A DNA stretch of 64,000 bases from Nocardia cyriacigeorgica NBRC 100375 (GCF_000308555.1 NZ_BAFY01000203.1:1-64000), one strand, 5' to 3'. Shown: positions 19,650-28,748, counted from the first letter of the stretch. The notes: generated by a model from the letters alone, not told the origin. Numbers and translations: made by a program.

Positions 19650-19794
19650 CGCTGCGCTCCCGTGTCGGTGCCGTCGAGCGGGCCGTTGTCGGCTGCTCGT
19701 ACCCCTGGGACGGAGCCCGCCCTTCATTCTCGACATCCCCGGCGAGGAATTTCGGAGATTCTTCGACCGCACCGAAAAGGCACTGCACCGGCCG

Positions 19795-20376
19795 CTACCC
19801 CGGATCGCCTGCCAGATGATCACGGGCGGCCTGGAGGATCCGGCGGGAGAGCTCGTCGTCGCCGGTGGCGCGCGCGAGCATCAGTGCTCCGGCCATGGTC
19901 GACAGTTCGACCAGGACCTGCGGATCGGTGGTGGCACGGCCGTCGAACTCGGCGAGTTTGCCGATCATGTTGTGGATGCCGTCGAGGTAGGCCTGGCGTA
20001 GCGAACTGTCGACGGGCGCGCGGGCGACGTCGGCCGCGGTCGCCGCGATGCCGCAGCCGTTGGCGGGGGTGTCGCGGTGGGTGGTGGACAGATATCGCTG
20101 GATGAAGGTGCGCCGGGCCGCCGCGCCGTCGGCACTCGCGGCCCGGATGCGGTCCATTTCGTCGATCTTCTCCGCGTACGCAGCAGCGCAGGCCTGGGTG
20201 ACCAGGTCTTCCTTGGACCGGAAGTGGCGGTAGAAGCCGCCGTGGGTCAGTCCGGCGGCGGCCATCAGCTCGGGGACGGTCATCGCACCGGCCCCGCGTT
20301 CACGGACCTGTGCGGCAGCCGCGTCGAGGACCTTCCTGCGGTGCGATTGGGCCTGTTCGCGGGATGCTCGCGGCAC
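19795..20376 (-). CDS. TetR/AcrR-family repressor, divergent from a tautomerase gene
   Basis: The 193-residue protein has an N-terminal HTH (VPELMAAAGLTHGGFYRHFRSKEDL, residues about 35-60) and a helical ligand domain. GTG 20376 is preferred because AAGGAG lies six bases upstream; ATG 20391 is an in-frame alternative that contains that site. The near-perfect palindrome at 20446-20465, about 70 bases upstream, is the likely operator, so it probably controls itself and the tautomerase gene. Confidence 0.88.
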   Translation of the reverse strand: MPRASREQAQSHRRKVLDAAAAQVRERGAGAMTVPELMAAAGLTHGGFYRHFRSKEDLVTQACAAAYAEKIDEMDRIRAASADGAAARRTFIQRYLSTTHRDTPANGCGIAATAADVARAPVDSSLRQAYLDGIHNMIGKLAEFDGRATTDPQVLVELSTMAGALMLARATGDDELSRRILQAARDHLAGDPG

Positions 20377-20445
20377 ATCGGCTCCTTCCATCGGTCGACG
20401 CGCGGCGGAGGGCGCGGTCGGTCAGGACAGTCTTGCGCATCCGTA

Positions 20446-20465
20446 TAGATGATGACCATAATCTA
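20446..20465. promoter_or_regulatory. Candidate TetR operator palindrome
   Basis: TAGATGATGACCATAATCTA is a dyad matching at 8 of 10 positions in each half (TAGAT-N-ATG-NN-CAT-N-ATCTA). It is an A+T-rich island in a very G+C-rich intergenic region shared by the divergent TetR and tautomerase genes. Confidence 0.65.
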
Positions 20466-20518
20466 AATCGATTCGAGCGGCGCCGCTCCCTCCCCGAACC
20501 GTCCAGGAAGGAACCACC

Positions 20519-20941
20519 ATGCCGCTGTGGCAGATCTACCACCCCGCCGACACCTACTCCGAGCAGGACAAACAGGATTTCGCCCTGGACATCACCGAGC
20601 TGTACACGAGAGTCGGGCTGCCGGCGTTCTATGTCGTCGTGTTGTTCCATGCGCTCGCGGAATCCGACGTCTACGTCGGCGGTAAACCCGCCTCCGACAC
20701 GGTGCGCATCGTCGTCGACCATCTGGCTCGCCACCTCGAGGATCCGGAGATGCGCAAACGCTCCACCGACGCGCTGGACTCGATCATGCTGCCCTACACC
20801 CGCGACCGCGGGCTGCACTGGGAATTCCACACCAACGAGTCCCCGCGCGATCTGTGGAAGATCGCCGGCCAGTTCCCGCCGCCCGCGGGCAGCGAGGCCG
20901 AGAAGGCGTGGGCGCGGGCCAACGCGCCGATCCCGTACTGA
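20519..20941 (+). CDS. Tautomerase-superfamily protein (PF14832 type, cis-CaaD-like)
   Basis: The 140-residue protein keeps the catalytic Pro directly after Met (MPLWQIYHPADTYSEQDKQ). It shows the family features FALDITELYTRVGLPAFYVVVLF and VYVGGKPASD. These enzymes use the N-terminal proline as a base or acid, for example in keto-enol tautomerisation or haloacrylate hydration; the actual substrate is unknown. The ATG at 20519 is preceded by AGGAAGGAA. It is probably repressed by the divergent TetR protein. Confidence 0.85.
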   Translation: MPLWQIYHPADTYSEQDKQDFALDITELYTRVGLPAFYVVVLFHALAESDVYVGGKPASDTVRIVVDHLARHLEDPEMRKRSTDALDSIMLPYTRDRGLHWEFHTNESPRDLWKIAGQFPPPAGSEAEKAWARANAPIPY

Positions 20942-20946
20942 GACAC

Positions 20947-20986
20947 AGATCTGCCCACCGGCGCGGCACAGCCGGTGGGCAGATCT
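20947..20986. terminator. Perfect 16-bp stem, bidirectional terminator
   Basis: AGATCTGCCCACCGGC at 20947-20962 pairs fully with 20971-20986 around an eight-base loop. It begins five bases after the tautomerase stop and faces the convergent DUF779 gene. Confidence 0.85.
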
Positions 20987-21031
20987 TTCCGATGCGCGGG
21001 CGGGGCGGGCGAACCCCGCTGCCGCGCAGGT

Positions 21032-21433
21032 TTATTCGAGGTCGGCGCCGGTGCGGGGCGGTGGCGCGGCCTCGAGCCGGGTGAACTCGTCATCGGTGAG
21101 CAGCCGGGAGCGGATGAGGAAGCGCACGCCTTCGGGAGCTTCCAGCGAGAACCCGCTGCCACGGCCGGGAACCACGTCCACGGTGAGGTGGGTGTGCTTC
21201 CAGTACTCGTACTGATCGGCGCTCATCCAGAACGGCGTATCGCCTGCGACCGTCCCGAGCAGCACATCCGATGCGCCTACCCGGAATTCACCGCGCGGAT
21301 AACACATCGGCGAGCTGCCGTCGCAGCATCCGCCGGACTGGTGGAACATGACCGCGCCGTGCCGCCGGATCAGGCCCTCGAGCAGCTGCTCGGCCTGTTC
21401 GGTGATCTCGACGCGGGCCACGTCCTCGGCCAT
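21032..21433 (-). CDS. DUF779 protein, partner of the aldehyde dehydrogenase
   Basis: The 133-residue protein carries the Cys-rich DUF779 signature HQSGGCCDGSSPMCYP (residues about 31-46), followed by GDTPFWMSADQYEYWKHTHL. Proteins of this family are commonly encoded right after acetaldehyde-type dehydrogenases; the role is unknown. The ATG overlaps the dehydrogenase stop by one base (TGATG), so the two are translationally linked. Confidence 0.9.
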   Translation of the reverse strand: MAEDVARVEITEQAEQLLEGLIRRHGAVMFHQSGGCCDGSSPMCYPRGEFRVGASDVLLGTVAGDTPFWMSADQYEYWKHTHLTVDVVPGRGSGFSLEAPEGVRFLIRSRLLTDDEFTRLEAAPPPRTGADLE

Positions 21434-22950
21434 CAGAAGAATCCGAGCTTATTCGGCGCGTAGCTGACCAGCAGGTTCTTGGTCTGCTGGTAGTGATCGA
21501 GCATCATCGAGTGGTTCTCGCGGCCGATGCCGGACTTCTTGTACCCACCGAAGGCCGCGTGTGCGGGGTAGGCGTGGTAGCAGTTGGTCCACACCCGGCC
21601 CGCCTTGATGCCGCGGCCCAGCCGGTAGGCGGAGTTCATATCCCGGGTCCACACACCGGCGCCGAGACCGTAGAGGGTGTCGTTGGCCAGCTTCAACGCC
21701 TCGTCGGTGGAGTCGAAGGTGGTCACCGAAACGACCGGCCCGAAGATCTCCTCCTGGAAGATCCGCATATCGTTGCTGCCCTTGAACACCGTCGGCTCGA
21801 TGTAGTAGCCGCCCGGGAATTCCTCGACCTTGCGCGGGCCGCCGCCGGTGAGCACCTCGGCGCCTTCCTGACGGCCGATGTCGATGTAGGACAGGATCTT
21901 CTCGTACTGGTCGTTGCTGGCCTGGGCGCCGATCATGGTGGCGTCGTCGAGCGGGTTGCCGCTGACGATGGCCTTGGTGCGCTCGACGCAGCGCGCCATG
22001 AACTCGTCGTAGATCGAGGAGTGGATCAGCGCGCGTGAGGGACAGGTGCACACCTCGCCCTGGTTCAGCGCGAACATCACGAAACCCTCGACGGCCTTGT
22101 CCAGGAACTCGTCGTCGGCGGCCATGATGTCGGGCAGGAAGATGTTGGGGCTCTTACCGCCCAGCTCCAGCGTCACCGGGATGATGTTCTCGCTGGCGTA
22201 CTGCATGATCAGCCGCCCGGTGGTGGTCTCACCGGTGAAGGCCACCTTGGCCACCCGCGGGCTGGACGCCAGCGGCTTGCCGGCTTCGACGCCGAAACCG
22301 TTGACCACGTTGAGAACTCCCGGCGGCAGCAGATCCGCGATCAGCTCGACCACCTTCAGGATCGAGGCCGGGGTCTGTTCGGCGGGCTTGAGCACCACGG
22401 CGTTACCGGCCGCCAGCGCGGGCGCCAGCTTCCAGGTGGCCATCAGGATCGGGAAGTTCCAGGGGATGATCTGGCCGACCACGCCGAGCGGCTCGTGGAA
22501 GTGGTAGGCGATGGTGTCGCCGTCGATTTCGCTGATCCCGCCCTCCTGGGCGCGGATGGCGCCGGCGAAGTAGCGGAAGTGGTCGATGGCCAGCGGCAGG
22601 TCGGCGGCCTTGGTCTCGCGGACCGGCTTGCCGTTCTCCCAGGTCTCGGCGACGGCGAGGGCCTCGAGGTTGTCCTCGATGCGGTCGGCGATCTTGTTGA
22701 GGATATTGGCGCGTTCGGCGACGGAGGTGGCGCCCCAGCCGTCGGCGGCGGTGTGCGCGGCATCGAGGGCCAATTCGACGTCGGCGGCGGTCGAGCGCGC
22801 TACCTCGGTGAAGGTCTGCCCGTCCACCGGTGACGGATTCTCGAAGTACTGCCCCTCGACCGGTGCCGTCCAGTCGCCGCCGATGAAATTGTCGTAGCGG
22901 GCGGCGTAGCTGACGATGCTGCCCTCGGCACCTGGTTTCGCGTAGGTCAT
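21433..22950 (-). CDS. NAD(P)-dependent aldehyde dehydrogenase (acetaldehyde dehydrogenase/ExaC type)
   Basis: The 505-residue ALDH oxidises aldehydes to acids. It shows [30 protein letters not shown], the glutamate motif [11 protein letters not shown] (near residue 265) and the catalytic Cys in [13 protein letters not shown] (near residue 301). Together with the downstream DUF779 gene it fits the ExaC/acetaldehyde group. It lies downstream of a GAF regulator and a flavin monooxygenase on the same strand, suggesting the last oxidation of an alcohol, ketone or amine catabolic route. The substrate is inferred. Confidence 0.93.
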   Translation of the reverse strand: MTYAKPGAEGSIVSYAARYDNFIGGDWTAPVEGQYFENPSPVDGQTFTEVARSTAADVELALDAAHTAADGWGATSVAERANILNKIADRIEDNLEALAVAETWENGKPVRETKAADLPLAIDHFRYFAGAIRAQEGGISEIDGDTIAYHFHEPLGVVGQIIPWNFPILMATWKLAPALAAGNAVVLKPAEQTPASILKVVELIADLLPPGVLNVVNGFGVEAGKPLASSPRVAKVAFTGETTTGRLIMQYASENIIPVTLELGGKSPNIFLPDIMAADDEFLDKAVEGFVMFALNQGEVCTCPSRALIHSSIYDEFMARCVERTKAIVSGNPLDDATMIGAQASNDQYEKILSYIDIGRQEGAEVLTGGGPRKVEEFPGGYYIEPTVFKGSNDMRIFQEEIFGPVVSVTTFDSTDEALKLANDTLYGLGAGVWTRDMNSAYRLGRGIKAGRVWTNCYHAYPAHAAFGGYKKSGIGRENHSMMLDHYQQTKNLLVSYAPNKLGFF

Positions 22951-23082
22951 GTCGCATGCTCCTCATCGAGTCGGCGGATAGCACGAGCAACCGTTCGTGA
23001 CGCAGACCACTATCGTGATCTCGGGTTGGCAGAAGGTTGACTACCGATGGGACACGCCGAAACCGCAGGTCAGCCTTGACGG

Positions 23083-24306
23083 TCAGGAGCGGAGGGCGGT
23101 GTGCAGCCTGGCCGCGGCGACGGCGCGGCGCCCGTCGTTGGCCGGCAGCAAGCGCAAGGCGTGCTCGTGGATCTCGATATCGTCGGGTGCCCGCTCGCCG
23201 TAGCGTAGGGCGTTGTCGGGGTCCTCGTCCGAGAGCACCGCGGTGCGCACCGCGACCTCGAGATGATCGCGCCACTCCACGATTCCCGGCGTCTGCGAAC
23301 CGGGCAGCAGCGGCCCGCGATACATCCGCACCGCCGTGCCCGTGTCGCCGGCCTCGAGCGCGCCGAGCAGATCGACGGCGTCGCAGGACAGCGGCGTGGT
23401 GAGCTGGTAGACGCGGTTGGCGATCTCACCGCCGGTGGCCCGGCGCAGGTGCGAGACATCGGCCTTGAGGGTGCTCGAGGTAGCGGGCCGGTCGCCGTAG
23501 ATGGCGTAGTGCAGCCGTTCCGGGGTGAAGCCGTCGGGCTCGAGCGCGAGCAGGGTGAGGATTTCGAGTTGGCGCGGCCGCAACCGCACCGGGTGCCCGT
23601 CGCGCACCAAGCGGGCGCCGCCCAGGCAGGTCAGCCGGACCCCCGGACGGACGGCGGTCGCGGCGTGTAGCCGCGCTTCCACGGCGGTGACCAGCGACTG
23701 CACCGTCGACATGGCCAGCGGATGCGAGCGATCCCACGTCGAGGACAGGTCGAGCACGCCGAGCCTGCGTCCATCCGGGGCGTGGATCGGCGCGCAGTAA
23801 CACACCCAGCCGTGCAGGGCCGCGACCAGATGTTCGGCGGAGAACACGGTGCTCGGTTTGCCGGTCTGCATGGCCAGCGACAGCGCGTTGGTGCCCATAT
23901 GTTGTTCGTCCCAGCGGCCACCGGGCGCGAAATTGACCTGTTCGGCGCGGCGGCGCATCACGGGCCCGCCGAAAGACCACAGGATGGTGCCGGTCTCGTC
24001 GGTGACCGCGGCGACATAGCCGGCGTCGTGGGCGACGTTGTGCAGTTGGTCGGCGAGCTGGGTGACCGGTTCACGCAACGGGGACTGCTCCCAGCGCGTA
24101 CCGATGTCGGCGGAATCGACCGCCGGCGCGCTCGCGGTGGCCGGGTCGACGGTGCGCACCGACCGCATCCAGGATTGGGCGACCTCGCTGCGCAGCCCGG
24201 AGGCGGCGACTCGGGGCAGCGCGGGATGCGACCCGTCGGGAATCCACCGGGACCATTCCTTTTCCAGCGCGGCTCGCTGCTCCGCGAGCGTGCTGTGTGC
24301 CGCCAT
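23083..24306 (-). CDS. GAF-domain transcriptional regulator with SARP-like winged helix (A)
   Basis: The 407-residue protein begins with the AcoR-type N-terminal region (SEVAQSWMRSV near residue 43) and a GAF sensor domain (about 85-215, with EQVNFAPGGRWDEQHMGTNA and WVCYCAPIHAPDGRRLGVLDLS). It ends with an OmpR/SARP-like winged helix (about 225-300, with GHPVRLRPRQLEILTLLAL and DVSHLRRATG). It lacks the sigma-54 AAA domain of true AcoR proteins. It lies between the monooxygenase and ALDH genes and probably activates them in response to a small ligand. The regulator at 26353 has the same layout. Confidence 0.85.
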   Translation of the reverse strand: MAAHSTLAEQRAALEKEWSRWIPDGSHPALPRVAASGLRSEVAQSWMRSVRTVDPATASAPAVDSADIGTRWEQSPLREPVTQLADQLHNVAHDAGYVAAVTDETGTILWSFGGPVMRRRAEQVNFAPGGRWDEQHMGTNALSLAMQTGKPSTVFSAEHLVAALHGWVCYCAPIHAPDGRRLGVLDLSSTWDRSHPLAMSTVQSLVTAVEARLHAATAVRPGVRLTCLGGARLVRDGHPVRLRPRQLEILTLLALEPDGFTPERLHYAIYGDRPATSSTLKADVSHLRRATGGEIANRVYQLTTPLSCDAVDLLGALEAGDTGTAVRMYRGPLLPGSQTPGIVEWRDHLEVAVRTAVLSDEDPDNALRYGERAPDDIEIHEHALRLLPANDGRRAVAAARLHTALRS

Positions 24307-24387
24307 CTATGTCTTCCTGGTCACATCTTCGACTACGTCCATCATGCCGCACCGGCCGACTGGTCGGTGCGGCAGTCGACGGAAAAA

Positions 24388-26205
24388 TCAGCTCAGATGG
24401 TGTACCGGCCCCATCCCGTAGACCGGCGTGGGGATGCCCTCGTAGCGGGCCTTGAGTTGCAGCGCGAGATATAGCGAGTAGTGCCGGGATTGGTGCAGGT
24501 TGCCGCCGTGGAACCACAGGCCCTCCTGCCTGGTCGGCTTCCACATATTGCGCAGCTCGCCTTCCCACGGCCCCGGATCCTTGGTGGTGCCGGAACCGTA
24601 GCCCCAGCATTTGCCCACCTTGTCGGCAACGTCCTGGCCGATCAGGTCGGCGGCCCAGCCGTTCATCGAGCCGTAGCCGGTGGCGTAGACGACGAGGTCG
24701 GCGGGCAGTTCGGTGCCGTCGTCGAGGACGACGGCGTCCTCGGTGAGTTCGCGGACCTCGCCGTGCGCCAGCGCGATCTCGCCGTCGGCGATCAGCTCCG
24801 AAGCACCGACGTCGATGTAGTAGCCGGAGCCTCGGCGCAGGTACTTCATGAACAGGCCCGAACCGTCGTCGCCCCAGTCGAGTTGGAAGCCGGCGCGTTC
24901 GAGCCGGTCATAGAACTCGGCGTCGCGGGCGCGGATGGCCTCGTACACCGGGATCTGGAACTGCGGCATGATCCGGTACGGCAGCGAGGCGAAAGTCAGA
25001 TCGGCCTTGTCGGTGGTCATGCCCGCCGCCAGGGCACGTTCGGAGTACAGATCGCCGAGGCCGAGTTCCATCAGCGAATCCGAGCGCACGATATGGGTGG
25101 AGCTGCGCTGCACCATCGTCACCTGTGCGCCCACCTCCCACAGCGCCGCGCAGATGTCGTGGGCGGAGTTGTTGGAGCCGATGACCACCGCGCGCTTGCC
25201 CGCGTAGGCGTCCGGGCCTGGATGCTTGCTCGAATGGTGCTGTTCGCCACGGAAACGGTCCATCCCGGGGAAATTCGGGATGTTCGGCTTGCCCGACATG
25301 CCGGTTGCCAGCACCAGCTGGGTGGGCCGCAGTTCGATGGCCTCGCCGTCACGCAGGACGTCGACCTCCCATTCGCCCGCGATCTCGTCGTAGGTGGCCG
25401 AGGTGCAGGTGGTCTTCGACCAATACGGCACCTCCATCACCCGGGTGTACATCTCGAGCCAGTCGCCGATCTTGTCCTTGGGGGTGAACACCGGCCAGTT
25501 GTCCGGGAACGGCAGATACGGCAGGTGGTCGTACCAGACCGGATCGTGCAGGCACAGCGACTTGTACCGCTTGCGCCACTGGTCACCGGGACGTTCGTGC
25601 TTGTCGACCACCAGCGCGGGCACCCCCAGCTGGCGTAACCGCGCGCCGAGGGCGATCCCGCCCTGGCCGCCGCCGACCACCAGCACATACGGCTGACGGC
25701 TGCGGCCGAGTTCGCGCTCCTCCTCGGCGCGGCGCTCGGACCAGGTCACCCGGTCCGGGTCGGCGCCGTGCACCACACCACGCGGCCGGCGCGGACCTTT
25801 GCTCTCCTCATGCCCTTTCAGCTCGCGCAGGCTGGTCAGCAGCGTCCACGCGCCCTCATCTTTGAGCCGCAGATGCCCGACCGCGCGGCCCGCGGCGGTC
25901 TCGAAGCCGATCCACGCGGTGATCACGCCGCCGTCCTCGGTGGGCTCTTCGGTGGTGTGGAAGTTGCCGGGATCGGTGCCGTCCAGCCGCGCGCCCAGCA
26001 TGTCGGCGATGTCCTCGCGGCCTTCGAGGGTCTTGATGTTCCAGGTGAAGGCGACCAGATCGCGCCAGAAACCGTCGAGGGCGAACATCGCGGCCGCGGC
26101 CTCGACGTCACGGTCCGCCAGTGCCGTCTCGAAATCCCGCAGCCAGGCGTCCACGCGCTGCTGCGGTGTCTGCGTATCGGGCGTCGGCTCCAGTGTCCGG
26201 GTCAT
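24388..26205 (-). CDS. Flavin-containing monooxygenase with N-terminal NTF2/SnoaL-like domain
   Basis: The 605-residue protein has an NTF2-like domain (residues about 15-130, with VDAWLRDFETALADRDVEAA) fused to an FMO-type oxygenase. The FAD-binding motif VVGGGQGG is at 177-183, the NADPH-binding motif VIGSNNSAHD near 340, and the ATGYGSMNG motif near 530. It probably inserts oxygen into a ketone, amine or related small substrate. ATG 26205 has GGAGAA upstream. It is divergent from one GAF regulator and upstream of another, then ALDH and DUF779. Confidence 0.88.
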   Translation of the reverse strand: MTRTLEPTPDTQTPQQRVDAWLRDFETALADRDVEAAAAMFALDGFWRDLVAFTWNIKTLEGREDIADMLGARLDGTDPGNFHTTEEPTEDGGVITAWIGFETAAGRAVGHLRLKDEGAWTLLTSLRELKGHEESKGPRRPRGVVHGADPDRVTWSERRAEEERELGRSRQPYVLVVGGGQGGIALGARLRQLGVPALVVDKHERPGDQWRKRYKSLCLHDPVWYDHLPYLPFPDNWPVFTPKDKIGDWLEMYTRVMEVPYWSKTTCTSATYDEIAGEWEVDVLRDGEAIELRPTQLVLATGMSGKPNIPNFPGMDRFRGEQHHSSKHPGPDAYAGKRAVVIGSNNSAHDICAALWEVGAQVTMVQRSSTHIVRSDSLMELGLGDLYSERALAAGMTTDKADLTFASLPYRIMPQFQIPVYEAIRARDAEFYDRLERAGFQLDWGDDGSGLFMKYLRRGSGYYIDVGASELIADGEIALAHGEVRELTEDAVVLDDGTELPADLVVYATGYGSMNGWAADLIGQDVADKVGKCWGYGSGTTKDPGPWEGELRNMWKPTRQEGLWFHGGNLHQSRHYSLYLALQLKARYEGIPTPVYGMGPVHHLS

Positions 26206-26262
26206 CGGATTCTCCTTCTCCAGCGGATCTGTGAGCTACAGCACACGTCAGCAGAAGCGGTG

Positions 26263-26290
26263 TCACAATCGTTGCAAGGCGTTGCAACAT
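26263..26290. promoter_or_regulatory. Candidate activator boxes between monooxygenase and GAF regulator B
   Basis: GTTGCAA occurs at 26271-26277 and 26281-26287, exactly one helical turn apart. TGTCACAATC precedes them at 26261. They lie in the 147-base divergent region, 55-80 bases upstream of both starts. Confidence 0.45.
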
Positions 26291-26352
26291 CGGTGTGCGC
26301 ACGCGGCGAGACGCGCGAGCCTCGCCCGGCCGCGCGCACCGAGCAGATCAGG

Positions 26353-27651
26353 ATGGATGTCGTGGGCGAATTCGGCGCGATCGAACCGGGGACCGACCTG
26401 CCCCGGTACGCCCGCGACCTGGTACGCATGCACGACGCGGTGATCGGCGGCGGACGCTCCCCGTTGCGCCCGCGCACGCTGGTGGCGCGCTCGTGGTCGC
26501 GGGTGCTGGCGGCGGGTCTGGTGCCCGACCAGGCCAACACCCGCACGGTCCTCGGACTCGAGGACGTGGAGCGACGCCGCCGCATGTCGCCGCTGGCGGG
26601 CGTGATCGGCGAGTTGATGCAGGTGATCGCCGGGGTCGCGGACGCATCGCAGTTGATCATGGTGGTCACCGATGCCGAGGGTGTGGTGTTGTGGCGTGCC
26701 GGTTCGCCGCGGGTCCGCAGCCGCGCCGACACTCTGGGTTTCCAGGAGGGGGCCACCTGGACCGAATCGGTGGTCGGCACCAATGCCATCGGCACGGCGA
26801 TCGCCGAAGCCAGTCCGGTGCAACTGTTCTCGGGTGAGCATTTCGAGCAGTCCCAGCACCCGTGGTATTGCACAGCGGCGCCGATTCATGATCCGCGCAC
26901 CGGTGAACTGCTCGGCGTGGTCGACGTCAGCGGACCGGCGCTCACGCTGCATCCGGCGCTCACCGCCCTGGTCGGCGCGGGTGCCCGGCTGGCGGAGGGC
27001 CAGCTCGCGCGGCTGCAACAGGACCGGCTGGAACGGTTGCGCAGCACCGCCATGCCCACCCTGTCCACGCTGACCGGTCCGGCCCTGCTGGTGGACGAGC
27101 ACGGCTGGGTCGCCCACGCCACCGGCATCGCCACACCCCAGCGCATCGCCATTCCGAATGCCGAACGCGCGGTGCAGGTTCCGGGGCTCGGTGTCTGTTC
27201 GGCGGAGCCGCTGCGCGGCGGGTGGCTGGTGCGCCCGCTCGGGGCGGGCGCGCACAGCGGGATCCGGATGAACCTCGATCTGTCCGGCGCGCCGGTCGTC
27301 AGCGCGGTCGGCGGTGAATCCGATTGGCGCAGTTCACTGTCGGTGCGGCATGCGGAGATTCTGCTGCTGCTGCACCTGCGTGGACGTCGCGGGATGTCGG
27401 TCGCCGATCTGAGTCACGCCCTCTACGGCGACCCCGACCACGCGGTCGCCGTGCGGGCGGAACTGTCGCGGCTGCGGCGGGTGCTCGGCTCGATCATCGA
27501 GAGCAGGCCCTACCGACTGGAGGCCTCGGTGCGGCTCGACCTGACCCTCGGTGACGTCGACAGGTTGGCCGACTGCGCGTTCGTCCGCACCTCTACCAGC
27601 CCTGGTGTTCGCGCGCTCGCCGGTGCCGGAACCGGGTCCGCCCTCGGCTGA
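26353..27651 (+). CDS. GAF-domain transcriptional regulator with SARP-like winged helix (B)
   Basis: The 432-residue paralogue of the regulator at 23083 is read divergently from the monooxygenase. Its N-terminal region (TLVARSWSRVLAAGL) leads into a GAF domain (about 90-235, with GFQEGATWTESVVGTNAIGTA and WYCTAAPIHDPRTGELLGVVDVSG). A C-terminal winged helix follows (LSVRHAEILLLLHLRG, SRLRRVLGSI). ATG 26353 is chosen because the frame, although open far upstream, runs antisense through the monooxygenase there. Its likely target is the neighbouring monooxygenase promoter. Confidence 0.85.
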   Translation: MDVVGEFGAIEPGTDLPRYARDLVRMHDAVIGGGRSPLRPRTLVARSWSRVLAAGLVPDQANTRTVLGLEDVERRRRMSPLAGVIGELMQVIAGVADASQLIMVVTDAEGVVLWRAGSPRVRSRADTLGFQEGATWTESVVGTNAIGTAIAEASPVQLFSGEHFEQSQHPWYCTAAPIHDPRTGELLGVVDVSGPALTLHPALTALVGAGARLAEGQLARLQQDRLERLRSTAMPTLSTLTGPALLVDEHGWVAHATGIATPQRIAIPNAERAVQVPGLGVCSAEPLRGGWLVRPLGAGAHSGIRMNLDLSGAPVVSAVGGESDWRSSLSVRHAEILLLLHLRGRRGMSVADLSHALYGDPDHAVAVRAELSRLRRVLGSIIESRPYRLEASVRLDLTLGDVDRLADCAFVRTSTSPGVRALAGAGTGSALG

Positions 27652-27660
27652 CGCGCCCTC

Positions 27661-27696
27661 GCGGGCGGGCCGACGGTCGGCCACCCACCCGCCCGC
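27661..27696. terminator. Nested hairpin between convergent genes
   Basis: GCGGGCG (27661-27667) pairs with CGCCCGC (27690-27696), and GGCCGA-CGG-TCGGCC forms an inner hairpin at 27668-27682. It starts ten bases after the regulator B stop, facing the limonene-epoxide-hydrolase-like gene. Confidence 0.65.
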
Positions 27697-27777
27697 CTCG
27701 ACGCGGGCGGAGATTCGCGAGCACAGACGTCCCTCGAGTTCGAGGTAGGCGGGAGCCACGCGCCGCCGCCGCCGTGT

Positions 27778-28197
27778 TCAACCGCGCGCGAACAGCGCCT
27801 TCCAGGCGCCGGCGACCACCCCGCGCAGGAAGTTCTCCCAGCTGAAGTGGTCGTGCCACAGGATGATTCGCCCTTCGCGCAGTTCGAAGGTGCCCGCCAC
27901 CCAGAACGAGATCTGCACCGGACCGATGCGCAGGATGTCGGTGCGGTCGGTGAGCACGATCGGTCCGTCGGCGGCGATGTGGTGCATGATCGCGGCGAAA
28001 CCGAACCGATCCCGGTTCAGCCCGCGCAGCAACTGCGCCACCCGGCGTTCGCCACGCACATCCGGTAGCGAGGTGTTCTTCCAGACGATGTCGGGGTGCA
28101 GCAGTTCCAGCGCCTCGCTCACCGCGCCGATCTCCAGCGCGGCGAAGAATTCGCGCACCGTGGTGATCGAGTCCTGCTCCAGCTCGATTTCGCTCAT
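27778..28197 (-). CDS. Limonene-1,2-epoxide hydrolase-like NTF2-fold protein
   Basis: The 139-residue NTF2-fold protein opens with TTVREFFAALEIGAVSEALELLHPDIVWKN. Residues corresponding to the epoxide hydrolase active site are present: Asn in WKNTS, Arg and Asp in TDRTDIL, and Asp in WHDHFSW. The usual Tyr two residues before the Asn is Trp. This suggests hydrolysis of a small or lipid epoxide, but many proteins of this fold are not enzymes. It is divergent from another NTF2-like gene at 28278. Confidence 0.7.
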   Translation of the reverse strand: MSEIELEQDSITTVREFFAALEIGAVSEALELLHPDIVWKNTSLPDVRGERRVAQLLRGLNRDRFGFAAIMHHIAADGPIVLTDRTDILRIGPVQISFWVAGTFELREGRIILWHDHFSWENFLRGVVAGAWKALFARG

Positions 28198-28277
28198 GGA
28201 TCGAGGGTAGGTGGTGGATGCGCCGGAGGCGGTCCATTCCGCCGCCGGAATCGGCCTCCCGGCGATACGTTGGGGCT

Positions 28278-28715
28278 ATGACCACTCGGGATGAGATCGA
28301 GTCGTTTCTGGATGAGTACCAGGCCGCGCTGTCGGCCTATGACGCCGAACGTTCGGCCTCGCTGTGGGGCATGCCGGGCACCATCGTCAGCGACGGCTTC
28401 GTCGGCGCGTTGCATTCGCGCGCGGAGCTGGCGCAGGCGCTGTCCCAGGCCTACCCCTTCTACCAGCAGCTCGGGCTGGCGCGAGTCGACCACACGCTGC
28501 TCGAACACGTCGACCTGACGGCGAGCATCGCCCGCGTGCACGTGCGCTGGCATTTCTACGACGACGCCGACGAGCTGCTCACCGACGGCGATTACGAATA
28601 CCTGCTGCGCCGCGACGACGACGGCCCGCACGCCTACGTCGCGGTGGCGATCGATGAGATGGAGAAGCTGACCAAGCTGGCGGCGGAGAAGGGCATCCAA
28701 CTGCCAGGGACGTAA
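28278..28715 (+). CDS. NTF2/SnoaL-like protein of unknown role
   Basis: The 145-residue single-domain protein opens MTTRDEIESFLDEYQAALSAYD and continues with LHSRAELAQALSQAYPFYQQLG and VRWHFYDDADELLTDGDYEYLL, a cone-shaped NTF2-like fold. No catalytic set is clear. ATG 28278 has GGGG a few bases upstream. Its stop lies 33 bases from the convergent TetR gene. Confidence 0.7.
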   Translation: MTTRDEIESFLDEYQAALSAYDAERSASLWGMPGTIVSDGFVGALHSRAELAQALSQAYPFYQQLGLARVDHTLLEHVDLTASIARVHVRWHFYDDADELLTDGDYEYLLRRDDDGPHAYVAVAIDEMEKLTKLAAEKGIQLPGT

Positions 28716-28748
28716 CAGGCCACTCGCCCGATCCGAGCGATGGATCCA

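Noticed and set aside
25768..26352. N-terminal extension of GAF regulator B
   Set aside because: The added sequence is antisense to the monooxygenase gene and not family-like; ATG 26353 fits the conserved start.
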